In this document: positions 15,931 through 24,894 of the stretch, one piece after another
Layout of the letters: every line of letters begins with the position of its first letter
Position numbering within the stretch: the first letter of the stretch is position 1
Source of the DNA: Leptospira wolbachii serovar Codice str. CDC
Lineage (GTDB): Bacteria > Spirochaetota > Leptospiria > Leptospirales > Leptospiraceae
Length of the DNA stretch: 64,000 nucleotides
NCBI RefSeq assembly: GCF_000332515.2
Contig: NZ_AOGZ02000016.1
Coordinates: 1 to 64,000 of the forward strand
Direction: 5' to 3'
Made by a program: the position numbers and the translations under genes
Notes under the pieces: model-generated
What the model saw: only the letters and a program-made list of their open reading frames with translations
Databases searched by the model: none
What the model was told of the DNA's origin: nothing

Positions 15931-17546
15931 TATTTAAGTCCTAACAATCCGCCTGGATTCATGATTCCTTTCGGATCGAAAGTCTTTTTGAGAGATGATA
16001 AAATCCTGAGTCCTTCTTTTCCTACTTCCTGTTCCATCCATGGAGATAACATCCGACCGATCCCATGATGATGCGAAAGTGAACCTCCATGTTTATGGAT
16101 GCTATCAATGATTCCTTTGTGAAATTTTACAAAATCAGTGACTTCATTTTTTTTACCCATAGGGCTTAGGAAAATAAAATACAAATTGGCTCCGTTCTCA
16201 TAAGCGTGAGAGATATGAACCATACAGGATGTGTTTTCATGACTTTTGATATAAGCACGAGTTTTTTCCCAAAGTCCATGCAGGTTAGACCAGCTAACGG
16301 CCGTTTCCAATGTATCAATCCTGATTCCTTCATCCATCAGGTAATCTCTAAGATAAGCACTGGAATACCTTTGGTGTAACCATTTATTTACTGGCGATTC
16401 CCCAGTCGAAAAGCCACCATTCCGTTTCGCAATTTTTTTAATCTTTTTTAAAACTTCTTTTGCGTAAGCCGGATCCCCATCCACAATGATATGCATGAGA
16501 GATCTTTCCATTGGTTTGTAACCGATGAATCGTAAAAACAAATCTTCTTTTCCACCATGAAGGCCACTCATCTGGAAGGAAATGTCTGTTTCTTCCGGGT
16601 CTTGTATCCGAAAGAAATGAGGTTTTCCAAAACCTGCTTGCATCACATCTCTCATTGTTTCCACAGCCTTTTCAAAGTTTTTAAATATAAAAGAACCTTT
16701 GGCTGAATTTTCTGGATGGTATTTGCGAATCTTTAATGTTGCCTTTGTGATAACGCCAAAACTCCCTTCGGTTCCAAGAAACAATCGAAATAAATCGGGA
16801 CCAATGGATGCTGCAGGATAAGCTTTGGATTCAAACTTTCCTGAGGGAGTAATTGCCGTTAGGCTAAGGAGAATATCTTCGATCTTCCCATAACCTGTGG
16901 AGGCTTGACCAGCACCTTTTGCGGCAATCCAACCACCAACAGTAGAGAATTCAAATGATTGTGGGAAGTGACCGCTAGTATACCCACGTTCATTTAAATG
17001 TTTTTCCAAAACAGGTCCATAAACTCCAGCCTCTACCGTCACAGTAGAATCAATGGCATTGAATTCGATGATACGATTGAGACGAGATAAATCTAAAGAG
17101 ATTCCACCTTTGGGAGCTTGTAAAGCTTTGGTGACTGTGGAACCAGCACCATAAGGAATCACAGGAATTTTACCAGCATTCGCTACTGCGATAATTTCTA
17201 TCACTTCTTGTTCATTTTTTGGTGACACAACCACATCCACCACATCATTAACTTCACCAAATCTTGCTTTATAGATTTCTGTGTAGAACTTACCTATGGA
17301 ATGTCTTGCTCGTGACGTGTCATCTAACGAAACATAGTCTTTACCAACAATTTGTTTTAACTTTGTAAGAGTGGCAGTGGAAATTTTTGATTTTTTTAAA
17401 GACTTTAGAGGAAGTTCTCCTTTGGGAAGTGAAGTTTTGAACTCTTTATCTACGGGGAACTGCTTTTCCAGAAATTTTAATGTATGTTCCGGTAATTTTT
17501 CTTCTACGTCGGGAGATCCCCATTTATAAATCGTACGAGTTTGCAT
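15930..17546 (-). CDS. FAD-binding oxidase, alkyl-DHAP synthase (AGPS)-like
   Basis: About 538 residues with the start at the ATG at 17546 (GGG 7 nt upstream); TTG at 17558 is an alternative. A PCMH-type FAD domain (VVSPKNEQEVIEII, IPVIPYGAGSTVT, GVYGPVLEKHL, GYGKIEDILLSL) is followed by a cap domain. Its features match alkyl-DHAP synthase rather than glycolate oxidase: HAYENGANLYFIF, matching the segment with AGPS's catalytic Tyr, and GGSLSHHHGIG with the His triplet. AGPS replaces the acyl chain of acyl-DHAP by a fatty alcohol, the first ether-lipid step. Partners here are GlpD, a lipid kinase and TetR. The role in this organism is inferred. Confidence 0.82.
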   Translation of the reverse strand: MQTRTIYKWGSPDVEEKLPEHTLKFLEKQFPVDKEFKTSLPKGELPLKSLKKSKISTATLTKLKQIVGKDYVSLDDTSRARHSIGKFYTEIYKARFGEVNDVVDVVVSPKNEQEVIEIIAVANAGKIPVIPYGAGSTVTKALQAPKGGISLDLSRLNRIIEFNAIDSTVTVEAGVYGPVLEKHLNERGYTSGHFPQSFEFSTVGGWIAAKGAGQASTGYGKIEDILLSLTAITPSGKFESKAYPAASIGPDLFRLFLGTEGSFGVITKATLKIRKYHPENSAKGSFIFKNFEKAVETMRDVMQAGFGKPHFFRIQDPEETDISFQMSGLHGGKEDLFLRFIGYKPMERSLMHIIVDGDPAYAKEVLKKIKKIAKRNGGFSTGESPVNKWLHQRYSSAYLRDYLMDEGIRIDTLETAVSWSNLHGLWEKTRAYIKSHENTSCMVHISHAYENGANLYFIFLSPMGKKNEVTDFVKFHKGIIDSIHKHGGSLSHHHGIGRMLSPWMEQEVGKEGLRILSSLKKTFDPKGIMNPGGLLGLK

Positions 17547-17634
17547 ATTTGTACCCAAAAGTCCTTATTTGTTCCAGAATTTGAACTAAGTTCAATGTTT
17601 GACAATTAAAATAAAACTTTGAGTCGAAATTTCT

Positions 17635-18087
17635 TCACCCACGCAGTTCTTTGATGTATTCAGCTCTGACATGGTCTACAAATTCATTAGTTAAAGAGGT
17701 TCCGAATAATGCGGATAAGGTTTCCACTAGTACATCATCTATATCAAACCCTGTTAAAATCCATTCGATGAGTTCAAATGTAATGTCAAGTGCGGGTGTG
17801 GGAAATAACTCTGATTTCCCTTTAGCGATCTGTAACAACAGATTGGTGATCTTAGATAACTCTTTTTTATCAATGAAACTTCGAATTTCAGTGGGATAGG
17901 ATACCATTAACTTTTGTTTAATGGCGTTGGGAGTAAAAACAATCTGCTCTTCTGTGAGATCCAGTGCCTTTAATAAATGGTCTTTTAGATTTTTTTCAGA
18001 ATGATGGCTTTCTTGCCAAACGAGGAGAATTTTCTCTCCTACGAGAGAATCTTCAAAAGGTAAAAAAGGATAAGGTTTTTTATCCAT
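17635..18087 (-). CDS. Hypothetical soluble protein, 150 aa
   Basis: The start is set at the ATG at 18087 (MDKKPYPFLPFED); GTG at 18120 is possible. Mostly helical, without signal peptide or membrane segments. One striking stretch (PTPALDITFELIEWILTGFDIDDVLVETLSALFG) looks like a compact helical core. No recognised family. It lies after the HU gene on the same strand, with a hairpin just before its start. Confidence 0.6.
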   Translation of the reverse strand: MDKKPYPFLPFEDSLVGEKILLVWQESHHSEKNLKDHLLKALDLTEEQIVFTPNAIKQKLMVSYPTEIRSFIDKKELSKITNLLLQIAKGKSELFPTPALDITFELIEWILTGFDIDDVLVETLSALFGTSLTNEFVDHVRAEYIKELRG

Positions 18088-18093
18088 AAAATG

Positions 18094-18115
18094 CCCAGGG
18101 GGACATCCTCCTGGG
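18094..18115 (-). terminator. Hairpin after the HU gene
   Basis: Arms CCCAGG and CCTGGG enclose a second GG/CC pairing. Read on the minus strand it follows the HU stop codon by 13 nt, and CATTTTATGG comes next, so the U-run is short. It would give partial termination of HU transcripts and also folds over the ribosome-binding region of the following gene. Confidence 0.5.
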
Positions 18116-18128
18116 TTCACAAACTAAA

Positions 18129-18434
18129 TTATTTTTTAGGAGGCACAACTGCATCTTTGCAAGTTTTAGAAAGTGTGAATTTAACAACAACTTTAGCAGG
18201 AATTACAATTGCTTCACCAGTTGCAGGGTTTCTTCCTTTACGTTTTGGACGATTGCGTTTAACAAGTTTTCCTAAACCTGGAATGATAAATGCACCGTTT
18301 TTCTTGGTTTCTTTATAAGCGAGATCAACAAAGGAGTCTAAGAACGCAGCCACGCTCTTTTTGGTCATACCAGTTATTTCAGCCAATTCGCTGAGCATTT
18401 CGGACTTCTTCATTGGGGTAGGAGTTGTTGCCAT
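18129..18434 (-). CDS. HU/IHF-family DNA-binding protein
   Basis: 101 residues. Typical HU layout: helical dimerisation part (MKKSEMLSELAEITGMTKKSVAAFLDSF in split form) and a beta arm with PGLGKLVKRNRPKRKGRNPATGEAI, including the conserved RNPATGE tip that inserts into DNA. A nucleoid protein that bends and compacts DNA. It has a 177-nt upstream region shared with the divergent NAD-kinase-like/STAS gene, so the two promoters face away from each other there. Confidence 0.95.
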   Translation of the reverse strand: MATTPTPMKKSEMLSELAEITGMTKKSVAAFLDSFVDLAYKETKKNGAFIIPGLGKLVKRNRPKRKGRNPATGEAIVIPAKVVVKFTLSKTCKDAVVPPKK

Positions 18435-18611
18435 ACTTTGATTTTCCTCTAAACCATTTAACGGTTACACATTATTTATAAAACTACATGATTTGGTACA
18501 AGACTAAATTGATTTTGGATACAATTTTTCTGCAAATTTCCTAAGAAAAACAAAGTTTTTGTAAAAAAACCTTTATTTCCCTAATGAAAATAGGAATTTC
18601 TTCCAAAACTC

Positions 18612-19889
18612 ATGACTTCAACCAAGTATAAAAAGATCGTTGTGGTATTTAAACGTACCAAATACGAATTGGATTTGGAAACTTATGGCTCCGTTCAGGC
18701 CTATAAGGAAGTCGCACGCCAAAATCCAGAAGTCTTTGAAAGGACTTTTGAATCCCATGAACGGCAACTGGAGTCTCGCGAATTTCTGAAATCTCAAGTG
18801 TTTCCAAAGGCCGACTTTGTTTTTCGGGAAAATTTCGATCCCGAAGGTGGGACCAAATACGATTTGATTGTAGCTCATGGCGGTGATAACCATTTCACTT
18901 ATGTGGCTCATTTAGCTGGAAATACCCATTTAATAGGATGTAATTCCGATCCTGATTCATCAGTGGGAGCCCTTCTTGGTTTTACTGCGGATGAATTAAA
19001 AGATGCTGTAAAAAACAACTTTGTACACACTCGATTGGAGTCGTGGTCCTTGCTTGATACCGAAATTCAGTATCCTAACGGAACAAAACTCAAAACTGTA
19101 CCTGCCATTTGCGAACTTTCTATACGGAATAACAGCCCGGATCTCACTTCAAGATTTTGGATTTCCTACCAGGGCAAAAAAGAAGAACAAAAATGTTCCG
19201 GACTACTTGTGTATACAGGTGCAGGATCCACAGGTTGGATTAGTTCTTGTTTTCCAAAGAAATTCACACCATTTTCAAAGCACGAACCCTTTTTTCATGT
19301 TTATTCCCGAGAAATCCGAGTGAAGTCTCGAGAAACAGAGTTTTCCTTGGCAGATTTTAGGGCCTTAGATCAAGTGGAAGTTATTTCCGAAATGAATGGT
19401 GGACTCGCGGTTGATTCTCTTACGGAGAGACACTACCCGTTCCCACCTTACGCAAAGGCGACGATTCGATTATCGCCGGAGAAATTATTTGTAATTGTTC
19501 CGCTAAAGAGAGGGGAATCCATGCAAGACTTACCATACGAAATAGAACAGAAACGCATCAATGGAACTGTCATCGTCCAAATCAAAGGTCGTATGGAATC
19601 AGGGCCACTTGACCGTATCACACAAACGATCTTAGACGAAATGATCGGAACCGACAGAAAACATCTCATTTTGGATTTTTCAGAACTCCGATACATCTCA
19701 AGTCTTGGGATTCGAATGATTTTAGATGTGAAAATGAACTTACAAAAAAGAAATAAAGAAATGGCACTCGTTGGAGTCACCAGTTCCATCTTGCAAGTGT
19801 TTCATCTACTCGGCCTTTCTAATGCTTTTCAATTTTATGCAGACCGCGAAGAAGCATTAAAATCCTTTGAGGAGCCATCTAAGTCCTAG
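18612..19889 (+). CDS. NAD-kinase-like domain fused to C-terminal STAS domain
   Basis: 425 residues. Residues 1-300 resemble the NADK2/NADK3 branch of NAD kinases: DLIVAHGGDNHF (84-95, the family's GGDG with the catalytic Asp kept but Gly changed to Asn), IGCNSDPDSSVG (108-119, cf. GVNSDP) and YTGAGSTGW (201-209, cf. GTGS). Residues 312-415 form a STAS domain (LILDFSELRYISSLGIRMIL) with Ser at 363-364, where anti-sigma-factor antagonists are phosphorylated. The combination suggests an NAD(H)- or nucleotide-sensing signalling protein or a regulated NAD kinase. Soluble, cytosolic; the next gene starts 1 nt after its stop. Confidence 0.8.
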   Translation: MTSTKYKKIVVVFKRTKYELDLETYGSVQAYKEVARQNPEVFERTFESHERQLESREFLKSQVFPKADFVFRENFDPEGGTKYDLIVAHGGDNHFTYVAHLAGNTHLIGCNSDPDSSVGALLGFTADELKDAVKNNFVHTRLESWSLLDTEIQYPNGTKLKTVPAICELSIRNNSPDLTSRFWISYQGKKEEQKCSGLLVYTGAGSTGWISSCFPKKFTPFSKHEPFFHVYSREIRVKSRETEFSLADFRALDQVEVISEMNGGLAVDSLTERHYPFPPYAKATIRLSPEKLFVIVPLKRGESMQDLPYEIEQKRINGTVIVQIKGRMESGPLDRITQTILDEMIGTDRKHLILDFSELRYISSLGIRMILDVKMNLQKRNKEMALVGVTSSILQVFHLLGLSNAFQFYADREEALKSFEEPSKS

Positions 19890-20438
19890 ATGTCTCCACG
19901 AGTATCCGTTTGGATCGCAAATTCGGTCTTCGTATCTTTTGTTGTCATATCCCTATTCTATTCTCTCGTTCATTTCGAGAACGCATACTTAAAATTAGAA
20001 ACCGTAACTTTAAACGAGGAAAAGAACAGGAGTTTTGCGATTGTTCAGGAACTATCTCGTGTCAAAAATCAATTTCCAATTGCTTACCAATGCCATTACA
20101 GTTTCGGTCTCAGTAGCGGTTCTCTCTATGAAATTACAGAAAGGATCCCCTACTCGATTTACAAAAAACTGCGATTAGGCGATACGATTGAGGTATATAA
20201 AAGGGAAATCAGAATTTTTGGGAAACAAACGGCGATTTCGCGAATTCGAGGGAATGAAGAATCACTCCCCCTCTTGGAAAACTTAGAAAGATACTTTCAA
20301 TATGGTTTTATCTATTTACTCGTATTAGTTGGTGTTACTTTAATATTTAGGGTTTTGGGATTACTATCTCAAACTTATCCTTCGCTGCAAAAACCAAATG
20401 AGATTGACGAGATTGTTGTAAATAAGTCTCAGGATTAA
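19890..20438 (+). CDS. Two-TM membrane protein, DUF3592-like
   Basis: 182 residues: an N-terminal helix (about 8-28), a central extracytoplasmic beta-rich domain of about 100 residues (VKNQFPIAYQCHYSFGLSSGSLYEITERIP), and a second helix (about 135-155). This arrangement resembles DUF3592 proteins, without a known function. Its ATG follows directly on the stop of the STAS fusion gene, so the two are co-translated and may work together at the membrane. The last 92 nt overlap a convergent gene. Confidence 0.72.
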   Translation: MSPRVSVWIANSVFVSFVVISLFYSLVHFENAYLKLETVTLNEEKNRSFAIVQELSRVKNQFPIAYQCHYSFGLSSGSLYEITERIPYSIYKKLRLGDTIEVYKREIRIFGKQTAISRIRGNEESLPLLENLERYFQYGFIYLLVLVGVTLIFRVLGLLSQTYPSLQKPNEIDEIVVNKSQD

Positions 20439-20883
20439 CATCAAAACTTACGAAACACATATATTTATCATGTTTTACTACATACATGAATTCTAAGTAA
20501 TTCAGGTGAGTGTTTTGCGTCATAAAACCACGAAGCCATTTACTCTCTCGATACACTCTTTCATATTGAACGTTGGTTGCGTCAATTTTTTTGATGGCTT
20601 CCACAGACTCCTTAGAATAGTCACGACTCATTATTTCTTTTTTAAGCGTCTTAATTAGGTTATATTCTAGTTTGGCTTTATTAGGTGGTAAATTTTCAGG
20701 GCGAGTTTTATAATAGTATTCGAATAACTCTTTATCTTGTCCCTCTTTTGCATCGTGATTCTCTTGGCTCACATCGGTGGGGGTTACTTGTGGTTTTGCG
20801 TCCTGAGCAGAAATAGACACAACTGCTACAAATAACACAAAGGTAATCAAAAGGGATTTTTTCGAGAGTTCCATAGTCTTCAT
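20347..20883 (-). CDS. Secreted hypothetical protein, 178 aa
   Basis: Clear signal peptide (KKSLLITFVLFVAVVSISAQ), then a hydrophilic linker and a domain with FEYYYKTRPENLPP and TNVQYERVYRESKWLRGFM. GGATTCCGATA before the ATG supports the start. The 3' end overlaps the convergent membrane-protein gene by 92 nt, which is long for this genome; both frames look coding. No family recognised. Confidence 0.68.
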   Translation of the reverse strand: MKTMELSKKSLLITFVLFVAVVSISAQDAKPQVTPTDVSQENHDAKEGQDKELFEYYYKTRPENLPPNKAKLEYNLIKTLKKEIMSRDYSKESVEAIKKIDATNVQYERVYRESKWLRGFMTQNTHLNYLEFMYVVKHDKYMCFVSFDVNPETYLQQSRQSHLVFAAKDKFEIVIPKP

Positions 20884-20961
20884 TATCGGAATCCTGACTC
20901 AAATTTCAAAATAAAATTTTCTGTTTTCAAAAAGAGAAACAAGGTTCAAAACAGGTTTATC

Positions 20962-22464
20962 ATGTCGATTCCCCCACTCATCACCTTCCAGGAGGACTTT
21001 CTTTCCGGAAAACTGATTTCCAAAGAGTATGTCCACTTTTCGGAAATCGACTGCCCGGAACTGGACGTTTGGATCGGCAGAGTGGTTCGTAGTATTTCCT
21101 TGGAATTCCTACATGAAATCCTCTTTACAATTCTCAGTGAACTACTAGTAAACGGATGTAAGGCCAATGGCAAACGTGTTTTTTTCCAAGAACAAGGATT
21201 GGACCTATGGGATGAAAAGGATTACAGCAGGGGTATCCCTATGTATAAGGATGAATTTGGCCATAATCGCAAACGAGTTTTTTTAGCACTGGATCATTCT
21301 AATTACAAGATAACCTTAAGCACCATTTTCAAAGAAGACTATATAGAGTTTCGAGTCCGAAATAACGCCAAAATCCTCCCAGAAGAAAAAAACCGAATTT
21401 TAAAACGTGTCCAGGCTTCGACAAAATACAAAAACATAAACGACGCCTATCGTGAGTCAGTTGATAATGAAGAAAGTTCAGGACTTGGAATTGTATTAAT
21501 TCATATTTTGCTCAGAAATTCCGGAATATCTAATCAATTCTTTCAGTTAATGACAACCGATGAATATACGGAAGTTATCATACGGATCCCGAAACAGCTC
21601 ATCCCAAAAGAGAACCAAACCAATATAAAAAATCTTTTAGTTCGGGAAGTAAGTAGTCTTCCACCTCTCCCTCCGCAAATCCAAAAATTGATCCTTATCG
21701 CAAAGAAAAAAGATGTCGATTGGCATGAAATATCAGCCCAGGTCGAAAAAGATCCAGCCATTACAGCAGAAATCTTAAAAATTGCAAACTCTCCCTTATT
21801 TGGCGCACATATTCCCATCATTTCAGTACTTGAAGGTGTAAAGAGGATTGGTCTCAAAAATCTTGAGTCTATCTTTTTAACATTAGGTGCAAAAAAAATA
21901 CTTAACTCTCGTTATGCGAAACAAGTATTAGTATGGACCCATTCATTCAAAACCTCTATGTACGCTAGATTTCTGATAGAAGACCGCAAAAAACATTTAA
22001 AGTTGTTGGAGCCTGCAATCATTTCAGCTTTACTCCATGACTTAGGACGAATGGTGCTTCTTTCTTTAGACCTAAGCCAAGTGAATCAGATAAGAGTTCT
22101 TAGAAGTGATGACGCAAATGAAATTTCAGAATGGGTAGAAGAATACACTTTAGGAACTACCCATTCTGAAATTGGACATCTAATGGCAGAAAAATGGAAT
22201 TTCCCTGATGAAATTCTCGATGTCATCCGTTACCACCACAAACCTTGGCAATGCAAAACTCGAAACAATATCCTCTGTCAAATCATCTATCTTGCAGATA
22301 TTTTAGCCAATATCGGTCGTGGCAAAGGAAATTATTTTACTGTGGAACCTGAAGTATTGGAATATTTTGAAATTACATCAGAAAAAGAATTTCGCGATAT
22401 GCAAGAAAGGTTTAAGCTTAAGTTTGAGGAACATAGAGAAGAATACCAAACGCTCTTGGCTTAA
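20962..22464 (+). CDS. HATPase-like domain fused to HDOD domain
   Basis: 500 residues. The N-terminal 215 residues have the pattern of a GHKL ATPase without a kinase dimerisation helix: an N-box (FTILSELLVNGCKANG, E60 and N64) and a G-box-like ESSGLGIVLIHILLRNSG at about 171-188. Residues 230-430 are an HDOD domain (LPPLPPQIQKL, DPAITAEILKIANSPLFG, GVKRIGLKNLES, ISALLHDLGRMVLL). HDOD proteins are signalling modules related to HD-GYP phosphodiesterases but usually lack catalysis. Such a fusion fits a cytosolic regulator whose HATPase part could bind or phosphorylate a STAS protein. Confidence 0.82.
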   Translation: MSIPPLITFQEDFLSGKLISKEYVHFSEIDCPELDVWIGRVVRSISLEFLHEILFTILSELLVNGCKANGKRVFFQEQGLDLWDEKDYSRGIPMYKDEFGHNRKRVFLALDHSNYKITLSTIFKEDYIEFRVRNNAKILPEEKNRILKRVQASTKYKNINDAYRESVDNEESSGLGIVLIHILLRNSGISNQFFQLMTTDEYTEVIIRIPKQLIPKENQTNIKNLLVREVSSLPPLPPQIQKLILIAKKKDVDWHEISAQVEKDPAITAEILKIANSPLFGAHIPIISVLEGVKRIGLKNLESIFLTLGAKKILNSRYAKQVLVWTHSFKTSMYARFLIEDRKKHLKLLEPAIISALLHDLGRMVLLSLDLSQVNQIRVLRSDDANEISEWVEEYTLGTTHSEIGHLMAEKWNFPDEILDVIRYHHKPWQCKTRNNILCQIIYLADILANIGRGKGNYFTVEPEVLEYFEITSEKEFRDMQERFKLKFEEHREEYQTLLA

Positions 22465-22466
22465 TT

Positions 22467-22718
22467 ATGAACTGGAAAGAATTACTCAATCTCGAAGACC
22501 AACAATTAGAAGACCCTAAACTCGCCGATGAATTTAGTTTAGTGGGACATCCCGAATATCCAAGTATATCCTCACTTCCACCAGAAGAAACTTTGGAAAT
22601 TTTAAAAGAATTTTTGATGGGAGAGGGACAAACGGTGAATATCAAAAATCTTTTAAGTTATGCACCCATTTTAGAAATCACATTAATCAAAAAAAACTTA
22701 CCTACTATCTACGGGTAG
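22467..22718 (+). CDS. Small acidic hypothetical protein, 83 aa
   Basis: Begins 2 nt after the HATPase-HDOD stop and so belongs to its operon. Acidic, with SLPPEETLEILKEFLMGEGQTVNIKNLLS suggesting a short helical fold. No motif identified; a partner or regulator of the HDOD protein is a guess from position only. Confidence 0.6.
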   Translation: MNWKELLNLEDQQLEDPKLADEFSLVGHPEYPSISSLPPEETLEILKEFLMGEGQTVNIKNLLSYAPILEITLIKKNLPTIYG

Positions 22719-22720
22719 TC

Positions 22721-23161
22721 TCATTCCACATCTTGGACATCACTAATTCCAATTTGATGTTCTTTCCCTACTTCTGTGCTAAATTCAATTTTCTTAGCTA
22801 CGGATTTTTCCATACTGCTGATCAATAATTCATTTGTCCGAGCCAAACGGTCTGCCATAATCGAAACCATCTTTGCTGCAAACTTTGGATTCTTAACAAG
22901 AAAGTTTTCTAACTGTTGTTTACTTTCAATGACTGCAACTTCACAATTCGTAATCGTTCTTGCAGTGGCGCTTCTTGGGTTGGAACTAAACAAAGCCATC
23001 TCACCAAAAAAATCTCCCGGTTTCATCAAAGCCAATCGAGTTTGACTGTTGTTCACAGTAAAAAAGATCTCAACGTTCCCTTGGAGGATGATGTACATCG
23101 CATTATTCAGTTCCCCTTCTTTGAAGATTCTCTGATTTGGCGGAATGTTGAGTTTGCTCAT
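22721..23161 (-). CDS. Cyclic-nucleotide-binding domain protein
   Basis: 146 residues made of one cNMP-binding domain: IFKEGELNNAMYIILQGNVEIF, the phosphate-binding cassette GDFFGEMALFSSNPRSATART in split form with the Glu and Arg of true cAMP binders, and an EVAVIESKQQLENFL helix. There is no HTH, so it is not a Crp-type transcription factor; it probably acts by protein contact. Stand-alone minus-strand gene, its stop 2 nt from the convergent gene's stop. Confidence 0.88.
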   Translation of the reverse strand: MSKLNIPPNQRIFKEGELNNAMYIILQGNVEIFFTVNNSQTRLALMKPGDFFGEMALFSSNPRSATARTITNCEVAVIESKQQLENFLVKNPKFAAKMVSIMADRLARTNELLISSMEKSVAKKIEFSTEVGKEHQIGISDVQDVE

Positions 23162-23270
23162 TGATTCGTGGCTCCTGTATCTATTTTTGGCTATTTTGCC
23201 TAAAATCTGAATTCATTTTCCTTTGCACCAGGAAATCTGAAAAGAAAATGCCGTAAAGGAGATAGCATTT

Positions 23271-24350
23271 ATGGAATGGGAATTACTAGGGATCATACTA
23301 ACGGGGCTTGGGGCCTTGTATCTTTGGATCTTCCAAATCCCCTATTCTCTTCCACATCCACTTGCAACAAAACAGGGTAGAGAGAATCGATTCGATATCC
23401 TCAGAGGTTTTGCAATGGTTGGAATCGTACTCATCCATATCCATTCTTACTTTCAATTCTTTCATCCTGCTGACCAAATGGTCGTCCGAACTACTTTGTT
23501 TTTTTCCAATTTATCCCGGTTTTCTGTTCCTTTGTTTATACTAACATCTGCTATATTCTTAAGGAAAAAAGAAGGATATTGGATCTCGAAACTAAAGAAT
23601 CTTCTTTTACCTTATTCAATTGCTTCAGCCATTGGGTACTTGGTAAAATATAATAATTACAATGTGGTCGAATTTATACAATTCTACATTTTAGGGAAAG
23701 TATTTGCACCCTTCTATTTTGTTCCACTTCTAATCCAATTTTATATTTTGTTTTATCTATTTGATAAACTTCTTATCAATAAGTCATTTTCCAGACTATT
23801 ACTTCTTTTTTCATTTTTGGTGAACTTATCCTCAAACTTAGGATTTTTCGATTCAATACTCCCAGATGAATACCATTCCATTTCCATTTTCAATTATATA
23901 TTCTTCTTTATACTGGGGATTCAAATTGGGCTTTCGCAAGAAGATAAAAATAAACCAAAAACAAAGGTATTGTTTCCATTCGGCACCTTCGCGCTGTTAT
24001 TTTTTTTCCTTCTAATATTGTTTAGCGGTGTTTACGCTGCCGATTTCAAAAATCACCATTTAGTATATCCCATTTTTTTCTTTTTGGGAATTTGGGAAAT
24101 TTTGCCTAAATTCAACCGCAAAGTTTCGGATTGGATCGCTTTTATAGGAAATAATAGTCTTTTTATATTCCTACTACATCCGTTTATTATTCATATAATG
24201 CACAGCTTCGATCCTTATACATTCGGAGGTCCCTTTTTAGGTTATATCGTGACTATGATTTTGAATGTGGGAATTCCTATCGGTATCGCCATTATAGTCC
24301 AAAAGGGTAAGTTTTTGTATCGATCACACCACTCTGGCGAACTGCAATGA
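23271..24350 (+). CDS. Acyltransferase-3 family membrane protein
   Basis: 359 residues with about ten membrane helices. It opens with the family's RFDILRGFAMVGIVLIHIHSYF, whose Arg and His form the active region of acyltransferase-3/OafA/OpgC proteins. These move acyl groups (acetyl, succinyl) onto sugars or lipids at the inner membrane. No partner glycan genes lie beside it. GGAG about 10 nt upstream supports the ATG. Its last 59 nt overlap the convergent FMN reductase gene. Confidence 0.8.
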   Translation: MEWELLGIILTGLGALYLWIFQIPYSLPHPLATKQGRENRFDILRGFAMVGIVLIHIHSYFQFFHPADQMVVRTTLFFSNLSRFSVPLFILTSAIFLRKKEGYWISKLKNLLLPYSIASAIGYLVKYNNYNVVEFIQFYILGKVFAPFYFVPLLIQFYILFYLFDKLLINKSFSRLLLLFSFLVNLSSNLGFFDSILPDEYHSISIFNYIFFFILGIQIGLSQEDKNKPKTKVLFPFGTFALLFFFLLILFSGVYAADFKNHHLVYPIFFFLGIWEILPKFNRKVSDWIAFIGNNSLFIFLLHPFIIHIMHSFDPYTFGGPFLGYIVTMILNVGIPIGIAIIVQKGKFLYRSHHSGELQ

Positions 24351-24894
24351 AGGCTTTTGCATATTCTTCTAAAACATTTAACGTATAATTCAATCTACCT
24401 CGGATGTATTCATCGTCTTTCCCTTCTGGAAGTTCAGAATTTAATATAGATTCAACATGACGAACTATCAGATGATCTGGCAGATACACGATCCGTGTAT
24501 TTTTATAACTAGACATTCGAAGTTCTGCATTGGGATAACTACCACCCATTCCACTGGATACAGTAATGATAAGTCCTGGTTTATGAGAAATTTCACCACC
24601 ACTAAGATAAAGAAAAAAGTTTTTTAAAGCAGGGCTAGCCATCCCTGCATATTCAGGCGAAAGGAAAATGTATGCATCTGCGCTTCCAAATCCCGCACTA
24701 TATTCTAACCAGAATTTTTTAATATCTGAATCCTTCTCCCACATCGCCGGCTCCCAAAGAGGAAGCGGATTTCCACCCAAATCATAAAGGGTAGTTTGGA
24801 TTCCTTTTGAATCTAATGTTTTAGCAAGAAACTTACCTACTTTTAATGTTTGGGAATTTTTGCGATGGCTACCAGCAACTAAACAGATTTTCAT
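24292..24894 (-). CDS. NADPH-dependent FMN reductase-like flavoprotein
   Basis: 200 residues with a flavodoxin-like fold: LVAGSHRKNSQTLKVGKFL is the FMN phosphate-binding loop (normally GSxRxxS), FLSPEYAGMASPALKNFF the second FMN-contacting segment (cf. PEYNxSxPxxLKN), and VSSGMGGSYPN the third. Likely reduces FMN, quinones or azo compounds with NADPH in the cytosol. Starts in a 4-nt overlap with the end of the gene at 24891. Confidence 0.85.
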   Translation of the reverse strand: MKICLVAGSHRKNSQTLKVGKFLAKTLDSKGIQTTLYDLGGNPLPLWEPAMWEKDSDIKKFWLEYSAGFGSADAYIFLSPEYAGMASPALKNFFLYLSGGEISHKPGLIITVSSGMGGSYPNAELRMSSYKNTRIVYLPDHLIVRHVESILNSELPEGKDDEYIRGRLNYTLNVLEEYAKAFIAVRQSGVIDTKTYPFGL

